Shown here piece after piece: positions 10,148 through 20,400 of a stretch of 64,000 nucleotides of DNA (positions are counted from its first letter, which is position 1; every line of letters begins with the position of its first letter). Where the stretch lies: assembly GCA_013349285.1 (NCBI GenBank), contig DUZU01000007.1, forward strand, positions 1-64,000. Direction: 5' to 3'. The notes below the pieces were generated by a model, which saw only the letters and a list, made by a program, of their open reading frames with translations, was not told where the DNA came from and did not search any database. Position numbers and translations under genes: made by a program. The DNA is from Deltaproteobacteria bacterium (lineage in GTDB: Bacteria; Desulfobacterota; Desulfobulbia; Desulfobulbales; Desulfurivibrionaceae).

Positions 10148-10888
10148 ATGCCAGAGCTTGATCCTCAAAATCTACCGCAACACGTTGCCATCATTATGGA
10201 TGGCAACGGTCGTTGGGCCAAGCAACGCGGCAAGATCCGGGTTATGGGCCATAAGGTCGGCGTCGAATCCGTCCAGGAAATTGTCCGCACCGCCCGTGAG
10301 CTTGGCATCAAAGTCCTCACCCTTTATGCCTTTTCCACTGAAAACTGGAAAAGACCGGCCATGGAAGTGCAAGCCTTGATGGGACTATTAAAGTCCTACC
10401 TGGAAAGCGAACTTGCCAACATGGTCGAAAACAACGTCAGCCTGCGCTGCATCGGCCAGCAACAGAGAATTCCCCCGGAAGTGGTTAAGGTTTTGGACCG
10501 GGTTATTGCCGAAACGGCAAATAATGATGGCCTAATCCTCAACCTTGCTTTAAGCTATGGCAGCCGAAACGAAATTATCCAGGCTGTTCAGGCCTTGGCC
10601 GCCGAATGCCTACAGGGAAAAATAAGGCCGGAGGCAATAAACGACCAGGCCCTGGCCGACCATCTTTATACCGCCGGCCAGCCTGATCCTGATCTGCTCA
10701 TCCGCACCGGCGGCGAGGCAAGGCTCAGTAATTTTCTTCTCTGGCAGGCCTCATACGCCGAGTTATACTTCACGGAAACCCTGTGGCCTGATTTCAGAAA
10801 AGATGCGTTTCTTACCGCAATTATTGATTTTCAACAACGCCAGCGGCGTTTCGGCAGAACCGGGGAACAAGTTACAGGGGCGGAATAA
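10148..10888 (+). CDS. uppS: Isoprenyl (undecaprenyl) diphosphate synthase
   Basis: HVAIIMDGNGRWAKQRG; TLYAFSTENWKRP; PDLLIRTGGEARLSNFLLWQASYAELYF. Confidence 0.97.
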   Translation: MPELDPQNLPQHVAIIMDGNGRWAKQRGKIRVMGHKVGVESVQEIVRTARELGIKVLTLYAFSTENWKRPAMEVQALMGLLKSYLESELANMVENNVSLRCIGQQQRIPPEVVKVLDRVIAETANNDGLILNLALSYGSRNEIIQAVQALAAECLQGKIRPEAINDQALADHLYTAGQPDPDLLIRTGGEARLSNFLLWQASYAELYFTETLWPDFRKDAFLTAIIDFQQRQRRFGRTGEQVTGAE

Positions 10889-10938
10889 GTTACTCATCCC
10901 CTTTTGGCGTTAAAAAACCGAACCCAAGGCGGCTTTTA

Positions 10939-11739
10939 ATGAAAAGAGTCATCACCGGAATCTGCATCAGCGGCCTGTGGCTGCTCCTGCTTTTCACATC
11001 TCCCTTCCCCATTTTTTGGCTGACCATAACCCTGGTGGCCGCAGTCGCCCTGGCCGAATATTTTACCATTGCCCTGCCCAAGCAAGACAAACACTACCGC
11101 CTGCTGCTCATTCTCCTCGGCCTGCTGCCTCTGATCGGCGCCTATCCCGGCCACAACCTGCTGATGCTCTGCGGCCTGACCATTGCCCTGCTGGCCCTGC
11201 TCATCTTCAGCATATCCCGTTACAGCGCCCTGGCTCAGCCTTTTGAATTTATCAGCCGAGCCGGTTTCGGCTTTTTTTACATCAGCCTGTGCATCGCCCA
11301 TCTGATTTTATTAATGGACCTGCTCCAGGGCAGATTTTTACTCCTTTTGTTAACGGCCATCACCGCCGGCTCGGACACTGCCGCCTATTATTCCGGCAGA
11401 CTTTTCGGCAAACACAAACTGAGCCCGGCGATCAGCCCGGGTAAAACCATCGAGGGTTTCATCGGCGGGGTGGTTGGCAGTGTGATGGCCGCCATGGTGG
11501 TAAAATATTTCTTTCTGCCTGATTTCAGTTACTTATGGGTGGGACTGACGGCGGTGGCCTTATCCTGCCTGGGCGTGGTCGGCGACCTTTCCGAATCGGT
11601 TATCAAACGCACCTTTGCGGTAAAGGATTCAGGTTCGATTTTGCCGGGACACGGAGGGGTGCTCGACCGGATCGACTCCCTGCTTCTCACCGCCCCGGCC
11701 CTTTATTACATCGTGATTTTTTACATTATACTCAATTAA
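10939..11739 (+). CDS. cdsA: Phosphatidate cytidylyltransferase
   Basis: Multi-TM; SPGKTIEGFIGG; C-terminal SVIKRTFAVKDSGSILPGHGGVLDRIDSLL signature. Confidence 0.97.
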   Translation: MKRVITGICISGLWLLLLFTSPFPIFWLTITLVAAVALAEYFTIALPKQDKHYRLLLILLGLLPLIGAYPGHNLLMLCGLTIALLALLIFSISRYSALAQPFEFISRAGFGFFYISLCIAHLILLMDLLQGRFLLLLLTAITAGSDTAAYYSGRLFGKHKLSPAISPGKTIEGFIGGVVGSVMAAMVVKYFFLPDFSYLWVGLTAVALSCLGVVGDLSESVIKRTFAVKDSGSILPGHGGVLDRIDSLLLTAPALYYIVIFYIILN

Positions 11740-11796
11740 CAATTACTCAGCCCGCCGGACCGTTACCGGACATGCGGATAAACCTGCCACGGATTA

Positions 11797-13026
11797 ATGA
11801 TGAAAAATATTTCACTGCTTGGCTCCACCGGCTCCATCGGTTGCAATGTCCTTGACGTGGTCCGCCAGTTTCCCGGCCGTTTCCGCATTGTCGGCCTGGC
11901 GGCCGGCAACAACGGCGCCCTGTTGCGAGAACAAATCGAAGCCTTTAATCCGCAAAAAGTTTCGATCGCCGATGCCAAGCTTGCCGGCGACCTGGCCCAG
12001 AGTCTGCCTCCGGGCTGGTCGGACAAGATCGAGGTCGGCACCAAAGGCAACATCAGCGTTGCCACCATCCCCGAAGCCGACACCGTGGTCTCGGCCATTG
12101 TCGGGGCGGCGGGGCTCACCCCCACCCTGGCCGCGATCGAGGCCGGTAAAAACATCGCCCTGGCCAACAAGGAAACCCTGGTCATGGCCGGCAACCTGGT
12201 GATGGATGCGGTCAAGCGCTGCCGGGTTACCATGCTGCCCATCGACAGCGAACACAATGCCATTTTCCAGGCCCTGGAAGCGGGCCGCCGCGAGGATGTC
12301 AACAAGATCCTGCTCACCGCCTCTGGCGGGCCTTTTCAGAATAAGAGCATGCGCGAGCTGTGGGATGTCTCCCCGGAACAGGCCCTGGCCCACCCCAACT
12401 GGACTATGGGCAAAAAAATCTCCATTGACTCGGCTACCCTCATGAACAAAGGGCTTGAGGTGATCGAGGCTAAATGGCTTTTTGATATCGAGGTGGAAGC
12501 CATCGAGGTTCTCATCCACCCCCAGAGCATCGTCCACTCCATGGTCGAGTATAAGGACGGCTCGGTGATCTCGCAGATGGGCATTCCGGACATGCGAATA
12601 CCCATTGCCTATGCCCTGTCCTACCCGGAGCGACTCCGGCTCAAGCTGCCGAGGCTGGATTTGTTCAACACCCACGACCTCTCTTTCCACCGGCCTGATT
12701 TCGAGAGATTTCCGGCCTTGAAACTGGCCTATCAGGTCTGCAAGCGGGGCGGCACCTTGCCCGCCGTTCTCAATGCGGCCAACGAGGTGGCGGTTGACGC
12801 CTTTTTAAACCGAAAAATCCGTTTCCCGGAAATTGCCCTGACCGTCGCCGAAACGGTCAATCGCCTGCCCGGCGAGGCGGCCTTGACCATCAAGTCCGTA
12901 CTTGATGCGGACCTGGCGGCCCGAATGCAGGCGGAATCAATAATTGAAGCATACAACATCAATTCCAAACAGCGGCTCGGCGAAGAGATATTAAGCCCCG
13001 ATCTGCCGCCCGGCCTCAAATCATAA
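11797..13026 (+). CDS. dxr: 1-deoxy-D-xylulose 5-phosphate reductoisomerase
   Basis: [46 protein letters not shown]. Confidence 0.98.
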   Translation: MMKNISLLGSTGSIGCNVLDVVRQFPGRFRIVGLAAGNNGALLREQIEAFNPQKVSIADAKLAGDLAQSLPPGWSDKIEVGTKGNISVATIPEADTVVSAIVGAAGLTPTLAAIEAGKNIALANKETLVMAGNLVMDAVKRCRVTMLPIDSEHNAIFQALEAGRREDVNKILLTASGGPFQNKSMRELWDVSPEQALAHPNWTMGKKISIDSATLMNKGLEVIEAKWLFDIEVEAIEVLIHPQSIVHSMVEYKDGSVISQMGIPDMRIPIAYALSYPERLRLKLPRLDLFNTHDLSFHRPDFERFPALKLAYQVCKRGGTLPAVLNAANEVAVDAFLNRKIRFPEIALTVAETVNRLPGEAALTIKSVLDADLAARMQAESIIEAYNINSKQRLGEEILSPDLPPGLKS

Positions 13027-13043
13027 CCATAAAAGAATCCAAT

Positions 13044-14111
13044 ATGAACTCAGTTATCGCCTTTATCATTGTCCTTGGCCCCCTCATCTTTATCCATGAA
13101 TTCGGCCATTTTATCTGCGCCAAACTTTTCGGCGTGCGCATTCTCAAGTTTTCGCTCGGCTTCGGGCCCAAGGTTGTAGGCTGGAAAGCCGGGGAAACCG
13201 AATACCTGCTCAGCGCCTTTCCCTTGGGCGGCTATGTTAAGATGTACGGCGAAAACCCCCTTGACGAGGTGGCCGAAGATCAGCAGGCCTTTTCGTTTTC
13301 CCACAAATCCTTGGCCCAACGCTTCTGGATCGTATTCTGCGGCCCGCTTTTCAATCTGCTTTTCGCGGTTTTTCTTTTTGTGATCATGTTCAGCATCAGC
13401 GGGGTCTCCAAGCCGGTTACCGAGGCCAGGATCGGCTATATCTCCGCCGGCTCCCCGGCCGAAACCGCCGGTCTGATGGCCAACGATCTCATCCTGGCCA
13501 TTAACGACCAACCGGTTGAGACCTGGAGCGAGGTTTCCAACCTGATCCGCTTGAGCAACGGCAAGCCGGTGGTGCTTGCCATTCAACGTAACAACCAGCA
13601 ATTGAGCATCACCGGCCAACCAAAGATCGAGGAAGACAAAAATATCTTCGGCGAGGTGATCGACACCCGCTACATGCTCGGAATCAGAGTTGCCGACGAA
13701 GTTGTCGATCTATCTTTAGGCGAGGCGACCCAGGCCGGTTTTATACACACCTGGAACCTGATCGACATCACCATCCAGGGCATTGTCAAGATTGTCCAGA
13801 AGGTGGTGCCGGCCAGTGAACTTGGCGGCCCCATCCGCATCGCCCAGATGGCCGGCCAGCAAATGCAGGCGGGCTGGCTCAACCTCATCCATTTTGCCGG
13901 CCTCTTAAGCGTCAGCCTCGGGGTGCTCAACCTCTTCCCCATCCCCATTCTCGACGGCGGCCACCTGGTGTTTTTCGGGGTGGAGGCCATTCGCCGAAAG
14001 CCGTTAAGCATGGAAACCCGGGAACGGCTGCAAATGGTGGGCCTGATCCTGCTGCTCTCGCTGATGCTCTTTGTTTTTTATAATGATTTCATGTTCATCA
14101 GCCACAATTGA
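13044..14111 (+). CDS. rseP: Site-2 zinc metalloprotease RseP family
   Basis: HEFGH motif; PDZ domain; NLFPIPILDGGHL. Confidence 0.95.
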   Translation: MNSVIAFIIVLGPLIFIHEFGHFICAKLFGVRILKFSLGFGPKVVGWKAGETEYLLSAFPLGGYVKMYGENPLDEVAEDQQAFSFSHKSLAQRFWIVFCGPLFNLLFAVFLFVIMFSISGVSKPVTEARIGYISAGSPAETAGLMANDLILAINDQPVETWSEVSNLIRLSNGKPVVLAIQRNNQQLSITGQPKIEEDKNIFGEVIDTRYMLGIRVADEVVDLSLGEATQAGFIHTWNLIDITIQGIVKIVQKVVPASELGGPIRIAQMAGQQMQAGWLNLIHFAGLLSVSLGVLNLFPIPILDGGHLVFFGVEAIRRKPLSMETRERLQMVGLILLLSLMLFVFYNDFMFISHN

Positions 14112-14119
14112 CCTTAACC

Positions 14120-14854
14120 ATGGCCACAGCACACCCTGATAAACTCGCCGGCCCGGTGGTCCTGGCCATCGAAACGGCCGGCCTCTGCGGCAGCATCGCT
14201 CTGGTCACGCCGGGCCAATGCCTTGGCGAATTGTCGATCAACACCAGGGGCACCCACTCCAAAAGGTTGCTCCAGTCGATCAACTGGCTGCTGACCCAGA
14301 CCGAACTTGACTGGCCTGATATTGCAGCCATCGCCGTCAGCCTGGGGCCGGGAAGTTTTACCGGACTGCGGATCGGCTTGAGCACCGTCAAAGGAATCTG
14401 CATGGCCACCGGCAAACCCCTGCTCGGCGTCTCCAGCCTTGATGGCCTTGCCTGCCAGTTCCCCTATCTGCCCCAGCAGATCTGCGCCATTATCGATGCC
14501 CGCAAAAAAGAGATCTATACGGCATTCTACCGTAATTCCGAACAGGGCACGGCTATTCGCACCAGCGACTACCGGGTCATGGCCCCGGAAAATCTGCCGG
14601 CTCTGATCGACGAAGCCACCATATTGGTCGGCGACGGGGCAAAGCTCTATGAGAATTTTTTCAGAAAAGAGTTGGCCGAACAAGCCTGTTTCGCCCCGGC
14701 CGAACTGCACTTCGCCCGGGCGGCGGCCATCGGTTTTTTAGGGCTGGCGCAACTGCAACAAGGGGAATTCATCGAAGCGGCCACCGCGGTCCCGATTTAC
14801 ATCCGGGCCTCTGACGCCGAGCTTGAATTTGACAAGAAAAAGAAACGGGATTAA
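14120..14854 (+). CDS. tsaB: tRNA t6A biosynthesis protein TsaB
   Basis: LAIETAGLCGSIAL...SLGPGSFTGLRIGLSTVKGI...DARKKEIY; ATG 14120 (TTG 14108 also possible). Confidence 0.9.
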   Translation: MATAHPDKLAGPVVLAIETAGLCGSIALVTPGQCLGELSINTRGTHSKRLLQSINWLLTQTELDWPDIAAIAVSLGPGSFTGLRIGLSTVKGICMATGKPLLGVSSLDGLACQFPYLPQQICAIIDARKKEIYTAFYRNSEQGTAIRTSDYRVMAPENLPALIDEATILVGDGAKLYENFFRKELAEQACFAPAELHFARAAAIGFLGLAQLQQGEFIEAATAVPIYIRASDAELEFDKKKKRD

Positions 14855-15486
14855 AAACCGAATTCGGCCAACAGATCGTCAACTAGATTCTGCTTTAGTG
14901 GCGATGCGGTTGTCGAGTCATGGACCTCGCGGAGCAATTCCTTCTTTTTCTCCATATTTTCAACCGAACCATCCTTCTTGATGTTGAGAATAACCAGAAC
15001 CTCGATCAGCCAGCAACGGATCTGGTTGAGCTCCTCAATCATCTTTTCCATCTTCTGCCGGGCCGCATCCTGATAAGACTGAGAGGCGATGATATCATAC
15101 ATGGCCGCCTTTATTTCGGTCAGCGCCAGCTGCGGCGTCGAGCCCTGCTCCACCCCCTGGGCGGCAAGAAGCTCTTCCAGCCTTGCGACCTGACTGATCA
15201 CCTCATCGGACTTATCAAGCACGGCATTGGTGGATTGCTCCATGAGCTCGACAACATCCATGGCCTGACTAACCACACTGGGGGCCTGCTCACCGGCGCT
15301 GGCCAACGGCAATTGCACCGTCTGCATGTTCACCAGCATGGTATTGATTTTCTTGGCCAGGGTCGACAACAGCCCTTCCGCATTGACCTCCGGCACCGTC
15401 TTTCCGTATTCACCATGGAGAAAGGCATCGGTGAGCTCAACCAGAGAGGCTATACTCTTTTCTATTTTTATATTGACATCCGACAT
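14851..15486 (-). CDS. CheZ-like protein phosphatase candidate
   Basis: Helical protein with ASQSYQDAARQKMEKM (DxxxQ as in the CheZ active site) and C-terminus LVDDLLAEFGF resembling the CheZ CheY-binding tail (QVDDLLDSLGF). Confidence 0.65.
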   Translation of the reverse strand: MSDVNIKIEKSIASLVELTDAFLHGEYGKTVPEVNAEGLLSTLAKKINTMLVNMQTVQLPLASAGEQAPSVVSQAMDVVELMEQSTNAVLDKSDEVISQVARLEELLAAQGVEQGSTPQLALTEIKAAMYDIIASQSYQDAARQKMEKMIEELNQIRCWLIEVLVILNIKKDGSVENMEKKKELLREVHDSTTASPLKQNLVDDLLAEFGF

Positions 15487-15592
15487 GAAGGATCAGCTAC
15501 TCGCAAGTTTAAATAATTAAATAAATATTAATAACATAGTAACGAAATATAAAATGGAAAGCAATCGCAGTTTCTATTTAAATAACGTTGGC

Positions 15593-17332
15593 TCAACGAT
15601 AACGGTTTACTGTTTTATAAAACTCTTTTTTTGATAAATACATAAGGCGATCGGCCTCCTTAACCAACTCCTCGACCGGATACATATCGCTGCCCGCCCG
15701 ACCGAGACTGACGGTTACCGGAAATTTTTCACCATCGGGTAAGGGGATGGTTAAATTGTTAAAAATTTCATTCTGCAACCGCACCACAAAACGTCCGGCA
15801 CTGGCATCATCACAGTCGCCGAGAATAATAACAAACTCATCCCCACCGGTTCTGGCCGCGATATCGGTATGACGCAGGGTTTGCGAAAAGGCCTTCGCCG
15901 CCGTGACGATCAGCTGATCACCGGCATCGTGTCCGTATTCATCGTTAATTTTTTTCAACATATTAATGTCGGCAACCACCACCGCAAAATTAATATTATA
16001 GTTCTTAAATTTCTCTGCTTCCTCATCAAAGGCCTTGCTGAAGTATGCCCTGTTAAAAAGGCCGGTCAAGGAATCATTATGGGCTTTTTCCTCAAGCTGG
16101 CGCAACAGCAGTTGATTATGGAGATAGGATCCCAGCGGTTCGGCTACCAGCTTGAGCATGTCGACCTCCTCCTTGGAGATCTTACCCTCCAGGGCAAGAA
16201 GCCCTACCCTTTGTGAATTGGCTCCGATCAGGGGCAGCTGGCACGATTCATCCCACGGCAAAAAATTATCATTTACGATTTGCTCTGTTTTGCAATCTTG
16301 CAATTCCCGGGAGAGACAAGCCTTGCTTAATTTTTTTACCGCTCCGTCATCAAGCCCCCGCTCTTTAATCAACCAGATATTGCCCGCCCTGACATCATTG
16401 ACCACAACCGCCACCGACCCCTTATGCAAAAGGGGCAGCACATTATCGAAGAAATAATCGATCACCCCTTTAACATTAGTCTCTTTCTGCATAAAGGTGC
16501 CGAAATCGACAAGGCCGGACAGAACATTATTTTTTTCGTCAATCTCCTGCTGGTTGGCCCTGATCTGTTCGATGAGGCCGATCTGCCGGGTAATATCGCG
16601 AAATATCAGAAACCCGCCGTCCCCCTTGGGGGAAACCGCAAAAATTTCGGTGTAAAACTGACCCTCAACCTCATGGCTCTTCTTTTTGCCGTCCGCCGCG
16701 GCAAACCCTTCAAGGGCCGGGCACCCCTCACAGGGATCATCATAACCGAGCATATTGAAACAATAGCCATGATTCTCCCCGGCAAACATCTTCGCAACAC
16801 TGCTGTTTCGCCGTTGAATCTTGAATTCCTGACCAACTACCAGCAGGCCGTCCGGGAGATGATCCATGAGTTGCTCAAGCAGTTCATGTTCATCCAGGCT
16901 CACTCGCCGGCGGCGCTCCAGTAAAATATTTTTGGCATGCAATTCCTTGCGATCAAGATCGGTCTGCCGCAACAAGGTAATCTCTCGGGTCACATCATGG
17001 AGAGTCAGAAGTCGGTTACCCTGCCAATTGCGGCAGTATACATTGACGAATATATCGCCAAGCTGACCGTTAACGGTGACGGATTGCCGGATGGGCTGCT
17101 CGGCGGCGTCATTTTCACAGGAACAGTTATCACAGATCCGGTCATTACCGAACAGCAGTAAATGACAGGGTTGGCCGTTTAACTCCTTCCCGGCTTTTTC
17201 CCATATATTTTCAGCGATGCGGTTGGCAAACAACAAGTTGCCATCATTGCCACAGAGAATAAGACCGACCTGGGCCGATTCAAATAATTCCTGAATTTCC
17301 CGGTCTAATATTTGTTTTACCGAAGATTTCAT
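15593..17332 (-). CDS. Diguanylate cyclase: PAS-PAS-(GAF-like)-GGDEF
   Basis: Intact TGGDEF with upstream RHTD I-site; NDSLTGLFNRAYF; PAS domains with CxxC-containing loops (ICDNCSC, DPCEGCP). Confidence 0.88.
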   Translation of the reverse strand: MKSSVKQILDREIQELFESAQVGLILCGNDGNLLFANRIAENIWEKAGKELNGQPCHLLLFGNDRICDNCSCENDAAEQPIRQSVTVNGQLGDIFVNVYCRNWQGNRLLTLHDVTREITLLRQTDLDRKELHAKNILLERRRRVSLDEHELLEQLMDHLPDGLLVVGQEFKIQRRNSSVAKMFAGENHGYCFNMLGYDDPCEGCPALEGFAAADGKKKSHEVEGQFYTEIFAVSPKGDGGFLIFRDITRQIGLIEQIRANQQEIDEKNNVLSGLVDFGTFMQKETNVKGVIDYFFDNVLPLLHKGSVAVVVNDVRAGNIWLIKERGLDDGAVKKLSKACLSRELQDCKTEQIVNDNFLPWDESCQLPLIGANSQRVGLLALEGKISKEEVDMLKLVAEPLGSYLHNQLLLRQLEEKAHNDSLTGLFNRAYFSKAFDEEAEKFKNYNINFAVVVADINMLKKINDEYGHDAGDQLIVTAAKAFSQTLRHTDIAARTGGDEFVIILGDCDDASAGRFVVRLQNEIFNNLTIPLPDGEKFPVTVSLGRAGSDMYPVEELVKEADRLMYLSKKEFYKTVNRYR

Positions 17333-17472
17333 TTTACCTTTTGTAAGTTCCAGGAAAACAGCTGAGCGAAAATAAATTTAAAGTTTATAACCCTAACAAT
17401 ATTTCATCATTATAAATAGATAATTCAACAAAAAAAAAATAAAAATACATAAGGCTACCCATCTGGAATCAT

Positions 17473-20400
17473 TCAGCAAAACCCCTCCACCTCCCGCCAT
17501 TTTTCATCCAGTCTTTTAGCTGAAACCGAAAACGCCGTTCCCAGCTCCTGGGCAAACAGCGAAACCTTGAACTCCTCGATCATCTCCCGGTACTGGCCCA
17601 GCAGCGCCAACAACTCGGACGGAGGGTTGGCGATCTGCGCAGCTTGAGCAAAACGTTGTTCGTGCACGGTCACCTGTTGCGCCTTGGCCTGGTCCTTGGC
17701 CGGCGCCACATGGGCCCGCTCGATACGAATGGCCAGCGCCTTGAGATAACGAGGCAGGGCTCGCAGCTGTTTGGTGGAAAAATTAAGGAGAAAATCATGG
17801 GGAACAATCAAGTTGACCTGGCTGCGGTATTCGCCGAATCGATTGGCCGGATCCTTGCCTGTTTTACTCAGTCCGGCAAATTTGGAGATCAGATCAAGAC
17901 AATGTCTTCTTTCCTGTAACACCTGAACTACCAGTTCATACAACGCACGGCACATTTGATAGAGCCCCTGCTTGCGGACCAGGGCAACTCGCTCGGCAAA
18001 TTCGGCTTCACTGGGCAGCGCCCCCTCCCCTACAGCAAAGACCTCGCCCATAACCAAGGCAAAGATGTCCGCGTTCACCTGCTCATGACTGCCGATGCCT
18101 TCGTACAGCGCCCAATGGCTCCGGGGGATGGCGATATCTTTCCTAACCGCCTTCACCTGCTTGCTGAATTCGGCCAGGTAAAGGCTCAACAGGGCCTGCC
18201 GGGTATTACGGCGCCCCTGCGCCCGGTCGGTATAAAGCTTGCGACTTACCCCGCCCTTTTCATCCATGGCAAGCCCCGGGTAGACAAAGCCCTGGAGATC
18301 CCCAGCATGGCCGGTCACCGGCAAGCGCTCCTCGATCTGAGAAAATTGTTCGGGCCGGATATTAGCCTGTTCCCACTTCTCTTTAAGGGCGGCGAGACTG
18401 CCTTGGTCCATGCCGACCCCGCCCCCGGCTCCGCCCACCTTTCTCAACAGATTAAAATCCCTGGTTTGCTCAAGGACCTTGCCTTGGTGATCAATCAGCC
18501 GGAAACGGAATTTAAGATGGGGAGGCAGATCGCCGACCGGCCACTGGCTTGCCAAAATCCGCACCCGATACGCATCCAGAATTATCTGTTCCAGCGCCCG
18601 GTAAAGGGAGCCGTGATAAGGCCTCAGGTCACCGACGATCTCGGCGGCGGTCTGCGCCAGGGGAATCAACTGCTTGCGCAAGGCCTTGGGCAGGCCCTTC
18701 AACAGAAAAACGATCTTTTCCGTGAGCAACCCGGGCACCAGCCATTCGAAAAACTCCAGCCGCAGATGGGGCAGCAGACTGATCGGGATATGGGCCGTGA
18801 CCCCGTCATCCTCCTCCCCCGGCGCAAAACGATAGGATAGCGGGACCTCGAACTCGCCGGCCATGACGGTAAGCGGATATTGCTCCAGGGTCTTTTCTTC
18901 GGGCAACTCTTTGAGAATATCCCTTTCCGTCATGCAGAGAATCGAGTCGGAGCCCAGTTCTTTCAGCCAGCGGTTCAGGCTGCGCTGGTCACAGATCCCG
19001 GGTTTGACCCGCTCTTCATAAAATTGAGCCAGGGTATAATCATCGACCATTACATCCCGCTTGCGAACCCTGTCCTCCATGGACTGCAGTCGCTCGAGCA
19101 GATCATTATTCTTCTCGAGAAAGCCATAGTTGCCCTTGATCTCCCCCTCGACCAGGGCCGACTGGATAAAGATCTGGCGGGCCTCCTCCGGCTTGACCGT
19201 GGCGTAATTGACCTTGCGGCGGGCCACGATAACCAGGCCGAACAAGGTGACCTTGGCAAAGCCCACCACCTGCCCCCGCCCCTTTTCCCAATGGGGTTCG
19301 GAATAACTGATTCGACAAAGGCTGCCGGCCAGGGGCTCTATCCACTCGGGCTCAATGGTTGCCACGGTCCGGGCATAGAGCCTGCTGGTTTCAACAATCT
19401 CCGCCGCCATGATCCAGGACCCGCTCTTATTAAAAAGCGCGGAGCCGGGAAAGACCATGACCTGCCGCCCGCCGGCGCCCTGATAGATATTTTTTTCCTT
19501 CTTGAGCGCGATATTCCTGAGATTTCCGCTGAGAATGGCCCGGTGGATATCAGCCACCGCCGCCGGCTGGGTATTAATGGTATAACCATCCTCCTCTTTG
19601 AGGATCGAGGTGATCTGCTCATGGATGTCGCGCCACTCGCGCATTCGCTGAAAAGAGAGGTAATGGCTTTTACAAAACTTGCGCATCCGGCTCAGGCTTT
19701 GCAGCTTATCAAAGGAGTCATGATAGGCATCCCAGAGCTTGAGGAAAAACAGGAAATCGGAATCCACCTTGGTAAAACGGGCATGGGCCGCATCGGCCTC
19801 CTTCTCCTTGTCCGCCGGCCTTACCCGCGGATCCTGGATGCTCAAGGCGGCGGCAATCACCGCCACCTCGCGCAGGGCGTTATGGTCCCGGGCCTCGATA
19901 ATCATCCTCGCGATCCGGGGGTCAAGGGGCAGACGGGCCATCAGCCTTCCCTTGCCGGTCAGCCGGCGATCATCGGTAAGGGCGCCGAGCTCGGCCAACA
20001 GGGCATAGCCATCCTGAATGGCCCGCCCCGAGGGGGGATCGACAAAGGGAAATTTTGTCGGCTCGCCCAGCTTGAGATAAATCATCCGCAGGATGACCTC
20101 GGCCAGATTGGAGCGCAAAATCTCGGGCAGGGTGTACTCGGGACGATTATTGTAATCATCCTCCCCGTACAGGCGCACGCAGATACCGGGCCCGACCCGC
20201 CCGCAGCGCCCCTTGCGCTGTTCGCAACCGGCCCTGGAGATCGGCACGATCGGCAGCTTGCTGGTCCGGGCCCGGACATTATAGGTGGCCAGCCGAGCCA
20301 GCCCGGTGTCCACTACGTAGCGGATCCCGGGCACGGTGATCGAGGTTTCCGCCACATTGGTGGCCACCACGATTTTCTGGCTGCCGGCCGGCCTGAATAT

